From: Phymorhynchus buccinoides
Lineage: Eukaryota > Mollusca > Gastropoda > Neogastropoda > Raphitomidae
DNA length: 64,000 nt
Direction of reading: 5' to 3'
Assembly (NCBI GenBank): GCA_017654935.2
Contig: CM065710.1
Location: 22,791,394-22,855,393 of the forward strand
Shown: in pieces, positions 18,890 to 41,886 of the stretch
Layout of the letters: each line of letters starts with the position of its first letter
How positions within the stretch are numbered: position 1 is the first letter of the stretch
Program-made: the position numbers and the translations under genes
The notes under the pieces: generated by a model
The model's database searches: none
Told to the model about the DNA's origin: nothing
Seen by the model: only the letters and a program-made list of their open reading frames with translations

Positions 18890-20764
18890 CAGAGACCCCC
18901 TGATATAACCAGGTGACCCTATAGACGTCTAGAGGCATCTTGTGTGCACTGATTCTGACCCCTGATATAACCAGGTGACCCTATAGACGTCTAGAGGCAT
19001 GTTGTGTGCACTGATTCTGACCCCTGATATAACCAGGTGACCCTATAGACGTCTAGAGGCATCTTCTGTGCACTGATTCTGACCCCTGATATAACCAGGT
19101 GACCCTATAGACGTCTAGAGGCATCTTCTGTGCACTGATTCTGACCCCTGATATAACCAGGTGACCCTACAGACGTCTAGAGGCATCTTCTGTGCACTGA
19201 TTCTGACCCCTGATATAACCAGGTGACCCTATAGACGTCTAGAGGCATCTTCTGTGCACTGATTCTGACCCCTGATATAACCAGGTGACCCTATAGACGT
19301 CTAGAGGCATCTTGTGTGCACTGATTCTGACCCCTGATATAACCAGGTGACCCTATAGACGTCTAGAGGCATCTTCTGTGCACTGATTCTGACCCCTGAT
19401 ATAACCAGGTGACCCTATAGACGTCTAGAGGCATCTTCTGTGCACTGATTCTGACCCCTGATATAACCAGGTGACCCTATAGACGTCTAGAGGCATCTTC
19501 TGTGCACTGATTCTGACCCCTTGATATAACCAGGTGACCCTATAGACGTCTAGAGGCATCTTCTGTGCACTGATTCTGACCCCTGATATAACCAGGTGAC
19601 CCTATAGACGTCTAGAGGCATCTTCTGTGCACTGATTCTGACCCCTTGATATAACCAGGTGACCCTATAGACGTCTAGAGGCATCTTCTGTGCACCGATT
19701 CTGACCCCTGATATAACCAGGTGACCCTATAGACGTCTAGAGGCATCTTCTGTGCACTGATTCTGACCCCTGATATAACCAGGTGACCCTATAGACGTCT
19801 AGAGGCATCTTCTGTGCACTGATTCTGACCCCTGATATAACCAGGTGACCCTATAGACGTCTAGAGGCATCTTCTGTGCACTGATTCTGACCCCTGATAT
19901 AACCAGGTGACCCTATAGACGTCTAGAGGCATCTTCTGTGCACTGATTCTGACCCCTTGATATAATCAGGTGACCCTATAGACGTCTAGAGGCATCTTCT
20001 GTGCACCGATTCTGACCCCTGATATAACCAGGTGACCCTATAGACGTCTAGAGGCATCTTCTGTGCACTGATTCTGACCCCTGATATAACCAGGTGACCC
20101 TATAGACGTCTAGAGGCATCTTCTGTGCACTGATTCTGACCCCTGATATAACCAGGTGACCCTATAGACGTCTAGAGGCATCTTCTGTGCACTGATTCTG
20201 ACCCCTGATATAACCAGGTGACCCTATAGACGTCTAGAGGCATCTTCTGTGCACTGATTCTGACCCCTTGATATAACCAGGTGACCCTATAGACGTCTAG
20301 AGGCATCTTCTGTGCACTGATTCTGACCCCTGATATAACCAGGTGACCCTATAGACGTCTAGAGGCATCTTCTGTGCACTGATTCTGACCCCTTGATATA
20401 ATCAGGTGACCCTATAGACGTCTAGAGGCATCTTCTGTGCACCGATTCTGACCCCTGATATAACCAGGTGACCCTATAGACGTCTAGAGGCATCTTTTGT
20501 GCACTGATTCTGACCCCTGATATAACCAGGTGACCCTATAGACGTCTAGAGGCATCTTCTGTGCACAGATTCTGACCCCTGATATAACCAGGTGACCCTA
20601 TAGACGTCTAGAGGCATCTTTTGTGCACCGATTCTGACCATTTGATATAACCAGGTGACCCTATAGACGTCTAGAGGCATCTTTTGTGCACCGATTCTGA
20701 CCATTTGATATAACCAGGTGACCCTATAGACGTCTAGAGGCATCTTTTGTGCACCGATTCTGAC
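18890..20764. repeat. 62-bp satellite array, about 30 copies
   Basis: Head-to-tail units of 62-63 bp with CCCTGATATAACCAGGTGAC, CCTATAGACGTCTAGAGGCA and TCTTCTGTGCACTGATTCTG. Each unit has the palindrome TAGACGTCTA. Copies differ by a few bases (CTG/CCG in GCACTG, one or two C/T near CCCTTGATAT), the last ones most. The array ends with GACGCTCTGAGTTCAAAGATAGAATTAGC, which matches the flank of related dispersed monomers at 60.8-62.9 kb. It starts 130 bases downstream of the zinc-finger gene's stop codon. Confidence 0.97.
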
Positions 20765-20894
20765 GCTCTGAGTTCAAAGATAGAATTAGCACTACAACAC
20801 TTAGTTTTTGTTGTCTGACAGAAACAGTCAAGTATAATGTGAAAGGTAAAAACCAAAATCAAAGGAATTTGTCCTCTTTATGTTCCGGCTATTG

Positions 20895-31844
<10,950 letters not shown>

Positions 31845-31960
31845 GATGATTGCAGACGTGGAGGTCACTGTGATGTCAGAGTTCAGAGGTCAGGGGTTGC
31901 TGGGGAGGGGAGCGGACATTCTGGTGTTCCACCGTTTTTCACCTGAGAACAGAGAACTAA

Positions 31961-32285
31961 GATGAAGGTGATTAAATAACAACTATTCTAAAACAGACAG
32001 TATAAAATCAAATTATTAGCATGAAGGTGACTAGATTAGATGAAAACTATTCTAAAACAGACAGTATAAAATCAATTTATTAGCATGAAGGTGATTAGAT
32101 TAGATAAAAACTATTCTAAAACAGACAGTATAAAATCAATTGATCAGTATGAAGGTGATTGGATAAAATCTATTATAAAACACAGTATAAAGTCAGTTTA
32201 TCGGTATGAAGGTGAATAGAATAGATAAAAACTATAATAACTATTCTAAAACAGACAGTATAAAATCAATATATCGGCATACCAT
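31961..32285. repeat. Tandem repeat, about 62-65-bp period, five copies
   Basis: Units with ATGAAGGTGATTAGATTAGA, AACTATTCTAAAACAGACAG and TATAAAATCAATTTAT, the later ones more diverged. It lies just upstream of the zinc-finger gene. Confidence 0.85.
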
Positions 32286-32984
32286 TAGTTTCACTGTGTA
32301 CCTTTGGCACAAAGTTAGCATAGCACAGCTTTGGCAATATATGGTAGGCTCGACAGCCTTCTGCCTGCTACGTTAGTCACCGTAAGTTAGTGTGTAGTTT
32401 CTTTATTTTTGATCCATTATCTCTTGTACTAAAGGTGCTGCGTTTGATAATAAGGCATAGTTTCCTATTTGATGTCTATATTTCTTTGGAACTTCTTTCC
32501 AGAGTACATGTATTTGTCTAAATTATTGTTGAAGCTACTGAGTGTCCCTGAGCTGGGTAAACAAATCCAAATATCAATAATCCTGTTAGCAAATAAGTGT
32601 TGGTAGAGATTACTTTTAACAAATGGTTTAGAAAGTTTCAATTGATGACCTCCAGTGGTGGAACTGTTAAGTATAAAAAGGTTGTTAGTAGTTTTATTAT
32701 CATAGGAATTATGCAATATTTCAAATGTCGCAAATCATGTATCCGCAGATACTAAGATATTCTAGACTAGGTAGCTTAAACAGTTTTAGCCTTTCTTTAT
32801 AGCCGTAGTTTGCAAAACCAATTATCTGTTTTGAAAATCTTTTTTGCACATTAAAAAAACAACTCAATCGCATCCTTCCACTAAATAAATGTGATATGTA
32901 ACATCATCGTTGAGGAAGAATTGCCTAATAAATTGTATGCTGAAAAAATACAAAGCTGTCAGCTTGACGAATTCACTTCAATTA
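32286..32984. other. Intergenic, no gene recognised
   Basis: A minus-strand frame at 32716-32465 has an NNxxNLxxL pattern reminiscent of RT-fragment C-termini, too weak to call. Confidence 0.35.
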
Positions 32985-33295
32985 GGGAAGTTGTTGTTCT
33001 TGATGTCATACCCTGGCTAAAAGACTCCAGGGATCATCGCAACAGCTGAAACGCTTGAACACTATGGTACAAATGCACCAGCTAGGGATGAAAACATTAC
33101 GGTGTGACTGTTTTTGATTACCCCGCCACGTGGGCAGCCACACCCCGACGGAGGATTTTGGAGACTGATGATGTTATGCTAGGAGCTTGTCATGGCTAAA
33201 GACAATCCCCCCGCATAACTATGCAGAGCATAACAACATTTTGATGTAGCCTTGGTGTTCTAGCCTATGTCAATTGGTCTGAGACAGCCTTTTAA
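32985..33295 (-). repeat. Dispersed repeat (inverse copy of 5480-5805)
   Basis: Carries CCACGTGGGCAGCCACACC, GACAATCCCCCCGCATAAC and GATGTAGCCTTGGTGTTCTA, the complements of the copy in the zcchc8 intron. Confidence 0.75.
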
Positions 33296-34095
33296 ACTTA
33301 GCCAAGGCGACAAGGGAAGTAAATATGTGTGCACACCATAATTTGGTCATTTCTGAACTCACTTCGCTCCCCTAGACAATGTGTACGCATCTGTTCTTTT
33401 GGTGTGTATTTATATTTTCCATTGAAATCTTGTAGCATGTCATTTAAGTAACCACAGAGTGCTTTTATTTTACTAATGTTCTTTTTGTACTTTAAAAACA
33501 AAAATTGATGATTTGTTTTTTATTTCAATACTTTACGTTGTTTTCCTATCTTGTCATTGTCAAGCACATAGAGCGTTTTCAATTGATTATTGCGCCGTAT
33601 AAATAAAATAATTATTATCATTATTTATCCTTGCGCTTGTAGTAGTTTGTAGCGGGGAAACTGATTTATGTAAAAAGTCTTTCTATAAAAAGTCTTTCTA
33701 TAAAAATAAGTCTGAACTGCCATTTCCCTATTTCTATACCTGAAGTAAAAACCTGTAATCCCCTTTCATTTCTTGTTTTGTTCATGCCTGTTTTGTTTGT
33801 GTGCATGGCTGGAGGGATTTGTTGAGATTTCTTAATAATTCAAAAGCATGTGATTTCCAGGTTTGCAGCTTAGTTTAATGGCTGCAATGTGATTGAGTTA
33901 ACCGCATTTATTCCCATAAGAAATAATTCATTGATTGAGAGAGTTCATACTGCTATGCCACAGGTCTGCTATGCCACTGCCCGATCTCTCTGTTGCACAA
34001 AGAAAAACTTTCTTTAGCGTTTGTGTTCTCTCTCTCTGAGTCTCTCTCTCTCTCTCTCTCTAACCCTAAGCTAGTTTATGTATACACACAAACCC

Positions 34096-34152
<57 letters not shown>

Positions 34153-34439
34153 CCAACACACACACACACATGTATTGTATGTATGCCAAAGAAGATTTTT
34201 ACAGCAGAGGCCAGGCTGTGGCATATCTTTTAAATGTTAGAGCTTCTCTTTCTGGATCTGGTTCTTGATCTGGTTACAGTGCGTTGAAGAGCCTATGAAG
34301 CAGAAGGCTATGAACTCAATGGAAACTGGGAGAGCGCATTTAGAGTCGGGATTTTTTTTTTTTTAAATGATCTTTTTTGTACTGTCTAGTGGAATTGACA
34401 ATCCATGGAAGTTGACCCTAGGCCTTTATTTCACAGTAT
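33296..34439. other. Intergenic with simple repeats
   Basis: A LINE-like tail (GCGCCGTATAAATAAAATAA then ATTATTATCATTATT) lies at 33590-33627. Pyrimidine and CA microsatellites lie at 34028-34060 and 34092-34168. No gene. Confidence 0.6.
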
Positions 34440-35030
34440 CCAGGCTGGACCACTCCGGCTAGCGAAGCGCTCACAGGGGATGAACTCCGACCGGCACAGC
34501 TCCTGCCCTTCATTTACCACTACTTTGACCTATGGCCCCTAATTCCCTACCTTAGTCTCCTTTAGCAGGCCCCGGAGGTGTACCGCCTGGTGCTGATGCT
34601 GCTGTGCTGGCGGGGCCTGCTGAGATGGAGGCGTCGGTTAGTTGATTCCATTTTACTGCAGTTCTTACTGTATGGCTGGGACGAATCTGAAATCCTCTGG
34701 AATTACAAACTGCCCGTCTCTGGATGATGTAGTAAGTCCTCGGGTGGTAAGGCTGGGATCAGGCCTTCAGCGATCTTGTGCAACAGACTGAGACGCTGTT
34801 GTTTGCGGCGTTATTCCAGTGTTGGGAGGCTTAAGTCTTCCAGCATCTTGGTCACATATCCAGGGCTTCTGGACTTGTAGTCCTTCGTGATGAAGCGTGC
34901 TGCTTGCCTCTGGATGCGCTCTAGCCTGGTGACATCCTGCTTGCTGTATGAGTCCCACACAGTCGTCGCATATTCAAGTCTGGATCTCACTAATGCGATG
35001 AAGGCTCTTTGGGGGCAAAACATGTGGTGT
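34440..35030 (-). mobile_element. 5'-truncated LINE, RT C-terminal fragment (jockey/CR1-like)
   Basis: Minus-strand frame from 35023 has ALVRSRLEYATTVWDSYSKQ then RLERIQRQAARFITKDYKS, the conserved region after the RT palm. The 3' flank (CTCCTGCCCTTCATTTACCA near 34500, plus strand) is shared with the copy at 42230-43217, so both belong to one family. Frames are broken downstream. Confidence 0.8.
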
Positions 35031-35115
35031 TGGGAAGGGGGATGGGAGGATGGGAGGGGAGAAGGAAGGAAATTGACTGCACAACCACTCTTGTGGAAAT
35101 GTACATAATGTAAAT

Positions 35116-37740
35116 ATGTTTACAAGGGCAAATGGTGCTGATGACCAAAGCCATATAAAATGTATGTATACTAACTCTGACAGCTTGATAAACAAGTTAA
35201 GTGAACTGGAATTTCTAATTGATGAAAAAGATTTTGACTTAATAGCAGTAACAGAGGTTTTACCCAAGAATCCAGGTACTGACATTGTTGACTTTGCTAT
35301 GAAGGGCTATAACTGTACTACTGTGAAGGAAGGAAGGGGGGTAAGTCTTTTTGTAAAGGAGGGGTTTGAGATAGATTCACTGGGTAAGTACAAGAGCTTG
35401 TTCTCCCCAAGCATAGTATGCAAGGTAACATCACCAGAGAAAGAAACTTTTATTTGTGTTCTTGTGTACAGATCACCAAACAGTTCGAGGGAACAAAATG
35501 ACAAATTAAACCAACTTATCAATGCAGTGGCGGGGGATTTTAAAGATAAAGAAATTGTTTTACTCGGGGATTTTAACTATCCAGAGATAGACTGGGCTCA
35601 TGAAATAGGCAAGAGAGGATATGAGCATTCATCTACTAAGTTCTTAGAGACAGTCCATCAAAATTACTTGTTCCAGAAAGTCAAAGAACCAACACACCAC
35701 AGAGTCTTACAGCAGCCTAATATACTGGACCTTATTTTAACAAACCAAGATAACCTTGTGTCAGATATTGACTACTTACCACCTTTGGGAAAGAGCCATC
35801 ATTCAGTTTTATGTTTTAACTTACATTTTGTAAAAAAAAAAAGATTTACTACTGCTACTACTAAATATTTAGTCAATAAGGGAAAATATGACAGCATGAG
35901 AGAGTTTGTGGGATCTGTCAACTGGTCCAGCACTTTAAAGGATGAATGTACTGTGGATGAGTGTTGGGAGATTGTGAGTCGGATAATTGTGGAAGCTTGT
36001 GACAAATTTATACCAAAAATTAAGGTATCCCAAATGGGTACCCGCAGAAAGGACCCTCTTCCAGCATCTATCCTTGATAAGATAAGAAAGAAAAGGAAAG
36101 CGTTCAAAACCTATAAAAAATACCCGACCAAGGAAAATTGGGACTTTTATGCCAGGGCCCGAAACCAGGTTAGACAAGCTACCAGAAAGCATGTAAAGGA
36201 AAGAGAATCTCTTTTGGCTCAGGAAGCCAAAAATAATCCTAAAGTATTTTTTAAATATGTATCTGACAAGACTAAACCTAGAGAACAAATTTCAAAATTA
36301 AGGCAAAAAGATGGGACTTATACTGAAACAGATATGGATAAGGCAATAGTCTTAAATGAGTTTTTTGGTAGTGTTTTTATAACAGACCCAGCAAATAGTT
36401 TGCCAAATTTTAAAGCAAGTTATAATTCAGTGATTAACTCAGTCACAATTGGTCAGGAGCAAATGCTTAAAGCACTACAGTCCTTAAAAATAGATAAATC
36501 ACCTGGACCTGACGAAATACATCCTAGAGTCCTCAGGGAGTTGTCTAGCCAGTTGGCATGGCCTCTAACATTTTTATTTAATAAATCTGTACTAGTAGGC
36601 AAATTACCTACTAGCTGGAAAGTAGCTCAAGTTACACCAATATTTAAAAAGGGCGATAAGAGTAGTCCTGGGAACTACCGCCCAGTGAGCCTTACCTCCA
36701 TCGTTTGTAAACTTTTTGAAGGTTTTATCCGTGACGCACTGTGTGATCATTTAATTGAGAATGATATTTTATCTAAAGACCAATTTGGTTTTACCCGGGG
36801 ACGATCTTGTGTCACACAGCTGTTAGTCACCTTGGGAGACTGGATAGGCTCCCTGGAGGAAGGTAGGCCAGTGGACGCCGTTTACCTAGATTTTCAGAAG
36901 GCGTTCGATACTGTTTCACATTCCAAACTTATTTTGAAGCTGGCGGGTTATGGCGTGGGCGGAAGACTGTTGGGGTGGATCAGGGATTTTTTGAGCGAGC
37001 GCACACAATATGTAACTATAAATGGATTTAGTTCTAAAAAGGTAGATGTCACTAGTGGGGTCCCACAGGGTAGTGTCCTGGGTCCCACTTTATTCCTGTA
37101 CTTTATAAATGATTTACCAACTTATGTAGACTGTAATATGAAGATCTTTGCTGATGACACTAAGGCATACAATAATGTAGAAAACAATGATGAATCAAGA
37201 AAAAGAGTTCAAATGTGCATTGATAACTTAGTTACATGGGCTGATACTTGGCTCATGAAATTTAATAGTCAAAAGTGTAAGGTTATGCACCTCGGTAAAA
37301 ATAATCCCAAGCATACATATTATATGAAAGATAATGAAGATAAACGGGTGCTGGAACCTACAGATGTTGAGAAAGATCTTGGGGTGTTTGTGGACCCGGG
37401 CTTGACTTTCGAACCTCACATAAATAATATTGTATTAAAAGCCAACAGGATGTCTGGTCTGCTTGTTAGCATTATTACTAACAAATCAAAAGTTATAATG
37501 ATTCCTTTATTTAAGGCTTTGGTGAGACCTATGTTAGAGTATGGAAATCCTGTATGGTATCCACATTTGAGAAAACACATTGATATGCTAGAGGGAGTTC
37601 AGAGGAGGTTTACAAAAAAGATTGTTGGTACAAATGATATGACCTATGAGGAAAGACTTATTTATCTGCGGATACCTAGCCTAGAGTATAGAAGGCTCAG
37701 GGGTGATATAATAATAATAATAATAATAATGAATATTTAG
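35116..37740 (+). pseudogene. LINE ORF2: endonuclease and reverse transcriptase, C-terminus displaced
   Basis: Residues 1-230 are an APE-type endonuclease (YTNSDSLINK, ITEV-like AVTEV, LLGDFNYPEIDW near 149, SHHSVL near 223), which nicks target DNA. Residues 440-720 hold the reverse transcriptase: KSPGPDEIHP, PIFKKGDKSSPGNYRPVSL, DFQKAFDTVSH, GVPQGSVLGP near 647, FADD near 677. The thumb follows (LEYGNPVWYP). The native frame ends at YRRLRGD (about 37712), where an (ATA)n tract from the inserted L2-type element starts. The displaced C-terminus (GDRTRGHNFKLYKKDTN, VINAWNNLPDEAV) is found at 38745-38957. Apart from this insertion the frame is intact. Confidence 0.92.
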
Positions 37741-37847
37741 GGCGCTTAATCTTAACAAAAGCCCTAAGCGCTTACAATCATGATAAAAACAATACTAACA
37801 AAATGAAAAGCTGGACAACACACAAAACACTCACACGAACTTAAGGT

Positions 37848-37897
<50 letters not shown>

Positions 37898-38685
37898 AAC
37901 AAAACACACACACACACGCACGCACACGCACACACACACATGACTCAACGGATAACCTTTGCAGGAGGAGGATGAGAAAGATTATGTTTTGAAGAGAGTT
38001 GTTTTGAGGGAGGACTTGAAAGAAGAGAGGCTGTTTGAGGTTCGGAGTGCAGAAGGGAGGCCATTCCAGGAGGAGGGAGCTTGGAAAGAAAAAGAACGTT
38101 CGCCAAGAGTTCTGGCACGGAAACGGGGGATCTGCAGAACGTGAGTGTCAGAGGAGGAGCGAAGCAGTCTAGTGGGAGTATAAATCGATAGAAGATCAGA
38201 GAGATATGATGGGGCCAAACCATTCAGCGACTTGTAACATAATAGAGAGAGTTTATACTCTATGCGCTTTTCAACAGGGAGCCAGTGGAGAGATTGAAGC
38301 AAAGGAGAAACATGAGAGGTCCTCGGGCATTTCAGGACGAGGCGAGCAGCATTATTTTGGACTTTCTGCAATTTAATCAGGAGATTTTGTGGGCAGCCAG
38401 CAAGGAGAGAATTACAGTAATCAAGTCTTGAAAGAACAAAGGCAGAAATGAGGGTTTTGGTGGCTTCTTCAGACAGAAGATGACGTACAGAACTGATGCG
38501 CCGAAGCTCCAAATAGCAAGCACGGCAGACAGAAGAAATTTGACTTTGAAAAGAGAGTGTCTGGTCCAGTACAACGCCTAGATTGCGCACGGTAGTAGAG
38601 GTCTGAATGAGAGAGTTTCCAAGTTGGACAGAAGTAGGGACAGAGATTGTAGACATGAGCCTTTTTGATAGAATGAAAATCAGTT
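37713..38685 (-). mobile_element. L2-type LINE 3' fragment inserted in the CR1-like LINE
   Basis: Minus-strand frame 38656-37982 (224 residues) has VRNLGVVLDQTLSFQSQI, FVLSRLDYCNSLLAG, LQKVQNNAARLVLKC and LHWLPVEKRIEYKL, the L2-clade RT C-terminus. The 3' end is at the left, with the tail AAGCGCCCTAAATATT plus (ATT)n. A (CA)n block at 37850-37940 lies in its 3' region. 5'-truncated, as is usual for LINE insertions. Confidence 0.87.
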
Positions 38686-38744
38686 GAAGTTTATAAAATA
38701 TGTCATTTATACGATTATTCCACTACTAACAGCCTACTAACTCT

Positions 38745-38957
38745 TTGTGAGGGTGATAGAACCCGTGGCCATAACTTTAAGCTGTACAAAAAAGATACTA
38801 ACACCAGACTAGCACAAAACTTTTTTACTAATAGAGTAATAAATGCATGGAATAACCTTCCCGATGAAGCAGTTAATGCAAAGTCATTAAATTCATTCAA
38901 AAATATCATAGACAAGTTTTTCCAAAACAAAATGTATTCAGTTAATATACAGATTTA
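38745..38957 (+). pseudogene. Displaced C-terminus of the CR1-like LINE ORF2
   Basis: Reads CEGDRTRGHNFKLYKKDTNT then NFFTNRVINAWNNLPDEAVN and stops at TAA near 38956. It continues the ORF interrupted near 37712. Confidence 0.85.
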
Positions 38958-39103
38958 AAGGAATAAAACACAGATGCCTTAGTAGTCATCAGTGAATGAA
39001 GCCAAACCAAATAAAAATCAAAAAACATATTTAGAGGGCAAAAGGCTAAACAAAATAGCCTATAGTGCCATTTATGCTATGCTATGCTATGCTATGCTAT
39101 GTC

Positions 39104-39627
39104 TAGTGTGGCACATGCACTTACAGTGTAAAGTTAGTTAAGTTACACTTGTGAAAAATTCTGCCAAATTTTTTTCAGATTAGTTCAGTGGTTTAGGCGC
39201 TATGATGTGGCACACAATTCGGTCACATACGCACGCACACACACACACACACACAGCAGGAAACGCACAAACCTCACCCATTCTAAACTAGTCCCGTTCT
39301 TATAGAACTGGGACTACAAAAACAATACTTCTTCTTCTTCTTCTTCTTCGCCTTAGGCAGCCAACTTCATCACGCTGAAGATTCTGCTGCACTTTCCTTC
39401 TACAATTCAATCACAATGGACATATCCTTCTTCTCCTAGTTCTTGCGATCAACTTCTACTTAGTATTTTATTTACACTTTTGCTGGTAGTTTTGACTTTT
39501 GCCACTTTACAGTTCTGTAGACGTTTACTTAGTAAACGTACGCACTAATCATCTATTCTACAAAACACTGACAGTACTTGTCGCAGCCAAAAAGTGTCGC
39601 AATCAAAAGTGTAGCTCGTGCAATTCT
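39104..39627. other. Intergenic, no gene recognised
   Basis: CA and CTT microsatellites at 39230-39256 and 39329-39350; otherwise unique. Confidence 0.45.
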
Positions 39628-39789
39628 GCCGCTCGCTACTATGAGAGTCTGTATTTGCGACAACCACAAATTTCACTCTTTCTTTACTTGAACCATTTAC
39701 CTAACCCTATCCCTACAAAAAAGTGAAATTTGTGGTTCTGCTGACCAATGTCGCAAATACAGACTCTCATAGTCATAGTAGCGAGCGGC
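39628..39789. mobile_element. Palindromic MITE with telomere-like loop
   Basis: GCCGCTCGCTACTATGAGAG at the left and TCATAGTAGCGAGCGGC at the right; the arms continue through TCTGTATTTGCGAC and CACAAATTTCACT. The loop at 39690-39720 holds CCTAACCCTATCCCTA. Confidence 0.85.
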
Positions 39790-40554
39790 AGATTTGTACT
39801 TGTCTTGTATTAGGTATTATGTACAGTTTATATGATACAGTATGAACAAGATCATCAAGATTTCCCACATGCACTCGAGAAAAGATAAAATTGTAGAATG
39901 GTCTACCTCAGTTGCCATTTCAGACAGCAAACTTTGTGAAGTTAGTAGTCTAGAGTAGTTTCCCCTGCGTAACAACAACAAATTTACCAAAAGACTGAAA
40001 ACTTACCCAAACACGCCACCTGGTTTTCTTTTTCACTTCTATCTTCTCGTGTTTTAAATCGAGAACTCTTGATTTTCCGTTTATAGTTCATTATTCAAAT
40101 AGTGCGTGTGCACTTAGGCCGCAGAAACCCATCCTCATATTATCTCATTATTATGCAATCCGCAAAAAAGTGTGTGTGTGTGTGTGTGTGTGTGTGTTTC
40201 GTGTGTGCGCAAGTCCTTCATACAAGATCCTGATTAGTTAGAAACCCCTCACGTCGTAAGCGTCATAATCATCAAATTGTTAAATGGAGGATGCTATATG
40301 CAAGCAGAAGAAGAAGAAGAAGTGTGTGTGTGTGTGTGTGCGTGCGCGTGTGCGTGCGTGTGCGTGCGGCGCGTGTGCGTGCGTGCGTGTGTGTGTGACG
40401 GTGTGTGTATGTGTGTGTAAGAAACAGTTTGGAAACAATGCAATTTTGATGTTCTAATCGAGTGAGATCATAAATTATGCACTTTCGTTTGTCGTGTAAT
40501 AATTCAAGGACGTAGCAAGCGGCCCGGCTTTGTTTGTGGACACTATGTTCCTTC
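39790..40554. other. Intergenic, TG microsatellites
   Basis: (TG)n at 40172-40197 and a TG/CG mixture at 40322-40420. Otherwise unique AT-rich sequence. Confidence 0.55.
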
Positions 40555-41568
40555 TATACTGATGGAAAAAAGTTAGGGACCATTCATACACACATGCACA
40601 ACTTTCCAACCACGAATGGCAATGCAATTGTTTTGGGCCAGCATTTAATTCATTATCTCGTCAATCAGAGTACCAAATTTCATTCCGATTTGATTATCCG
40701 TTTGCTTTCCGCGAGCCCTCAAACAACATAGGGGTTCAAAACGAAAATTGCAAGTCCTTCGACATGTTCAGTAGTGTGCGGATGGCAACTAACACCAACG
40801 TCAGCCAGAAGACTGTTGGAAACCGCCTTCGTGCGTTTAGCCTCCGTTCTCGTCGTCCAGCTGTTCGTCCACGGCTGACAGCGGCACATCGGCACGCTCG
40901 CCTAGCGTTCTGTCGCCGCCACACGAGGTGGAATCGCCAAGACTGGGCCCAGGTGCTCTTCAGCGACGAATCCAGGTTCAATCTGCGCACCACTCTGATG
41001 GGCGGGAGCGAGTCTGGAGACGGCAGGGGGAACGATACCAGGACAACACCATTCAGGAGAGGGTGGCCTTTGGTGGGGGTTCCATCATGGTATGGGGAGC
41101 TTTCAGTCTTCGCCATAGGACACCCCTGTACCACGTGGCTGGCAATCTTACAGGCCTGCACTACAGAGACGAAATTGTGGCCCCACTCGTCCTGCCGATG
41201 CTCCAACAGATGGGACCCCAGGCCATCTTTCAAGATGACAACGCCATCCCACACCGAGCCAGGGTGGTGACCAACTTCATCCAACAGGCTGGTGTCAGGC
41301 TTGTTTGGCCGGCCTGCAGCTCAGATCTCAACCCCATAGAGCATGCATGGGATGAATTTGATAGGCGGGTGACTTGCAATTTTCGTTTTGAAACCCTATG
41401 TTGTTTCAGGGCTCGCGGAAAGCAAACGGATAATCAAATCGGAATGAAATTTGGTACTCTGATTGACGAGATAATTAATTAAATGCTGGCCCAAAATGCA
41501 TTGCCATTCGTGGTTGGAAAGTTGTGCATGTGTGTGTGACTGGTGCCTAACTTTTTTCCATCAGTGTA
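40555..41568 (+). mobile_element. Tc1-like DNA transposon with long TIRs, deleted internally
   Basis: TA-flanked ends with ACTGATGGAAAAAAGTTAGG at the left and CCTAACTTTTTTCCATCAGT at the right. TIRs extend about 198 bp (40557-40756 and 41371-41566), ending inward at AAAATTGCAAGTC and its complement. Only about 614 bp lie between them, far less than a full transposase gene. Confidence 0.9.
40764..41365 (+). pseudogene. Tc1-like transposase remnant, frameshifted
   Basis: The first frame has the end of the helix-turn-helix region (NVSQKTVGNRLR), RPRLTAAHRHARLAF and the first catalytic aspartate in LFSDESRFNL. The second frame, from about 41000, carries RVWRRQGERY, FGGGSIMVWGAF, the second aspartate in FQDDNAIPH, and the glutamate in SDLNPIEHAWD with DD34E-like spacing. 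The frame shift lies near 40995. The N-terminal paired domain and the extreme C-terminus are missing at the TIR borders. Confidence 0.88.
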
Positions 41569-41663
41569 TGTGAAGACAGGAGTGGACGAGTTATGACAAG
41601 GACGCTCGAACCAACACCTCCCCCCCCCCCGAAATAACTTAAGTATTTTTGCTATGTAGAAGG

Positions 41664-41886
41664 ATAGGGGAAGACGGGGTAAAAAGCGCATGGGCGGGTA
41701 GTAAGAAGCCCACCCCAATTATCTCATGAAATAAAGAAAATTTCAGTCAAATTTGCCCATGAGACGAATGTTAAACATTAACGCTCGTCTCATGGGCAAA
41801 ATGAGACTGAAATTTGCTTCATTTCATGAGATAATTGGGGTGGGCTTCTTACCCGCCCATGCGCTTTTTACCCCGTCTTCCCCTAA
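41664..41886. mobile_element. Palindromic MITE, TA-flanked
   Basis: TAGGGGAAGACGGGGTAAAA at the left mirrors TTTTACCCCGTCTTCCCCTA at the right. Arms of about 95-100 bp continue with AGCGCATGGGCGGGTA, and the loop is only about 20 bases. Confidence 0.92.

Larger units (their letters stand above)
35116..39103 (+). mobile_element. CR1-like non-LTR retrotransposon, split by a later insertion
   Basis: The plus-strand ORF2 runs 35116-37740 and resumes at about 38690-38957. The 3' end is a (TATGC)n pentamer tail at 39080-39103, a feature of CR1/L2-group LINEs. No ORF1 is found upstream, so the copy is 5'-truncated or starts at ORF2. Confidence 0.88.

Noticed and set aside
18890..20764. CRISPR-like direct repeats
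   Set aside because: Units are contiguous head-to-tail copies without unique spacers, in a eukaryotic genome: a satellite.
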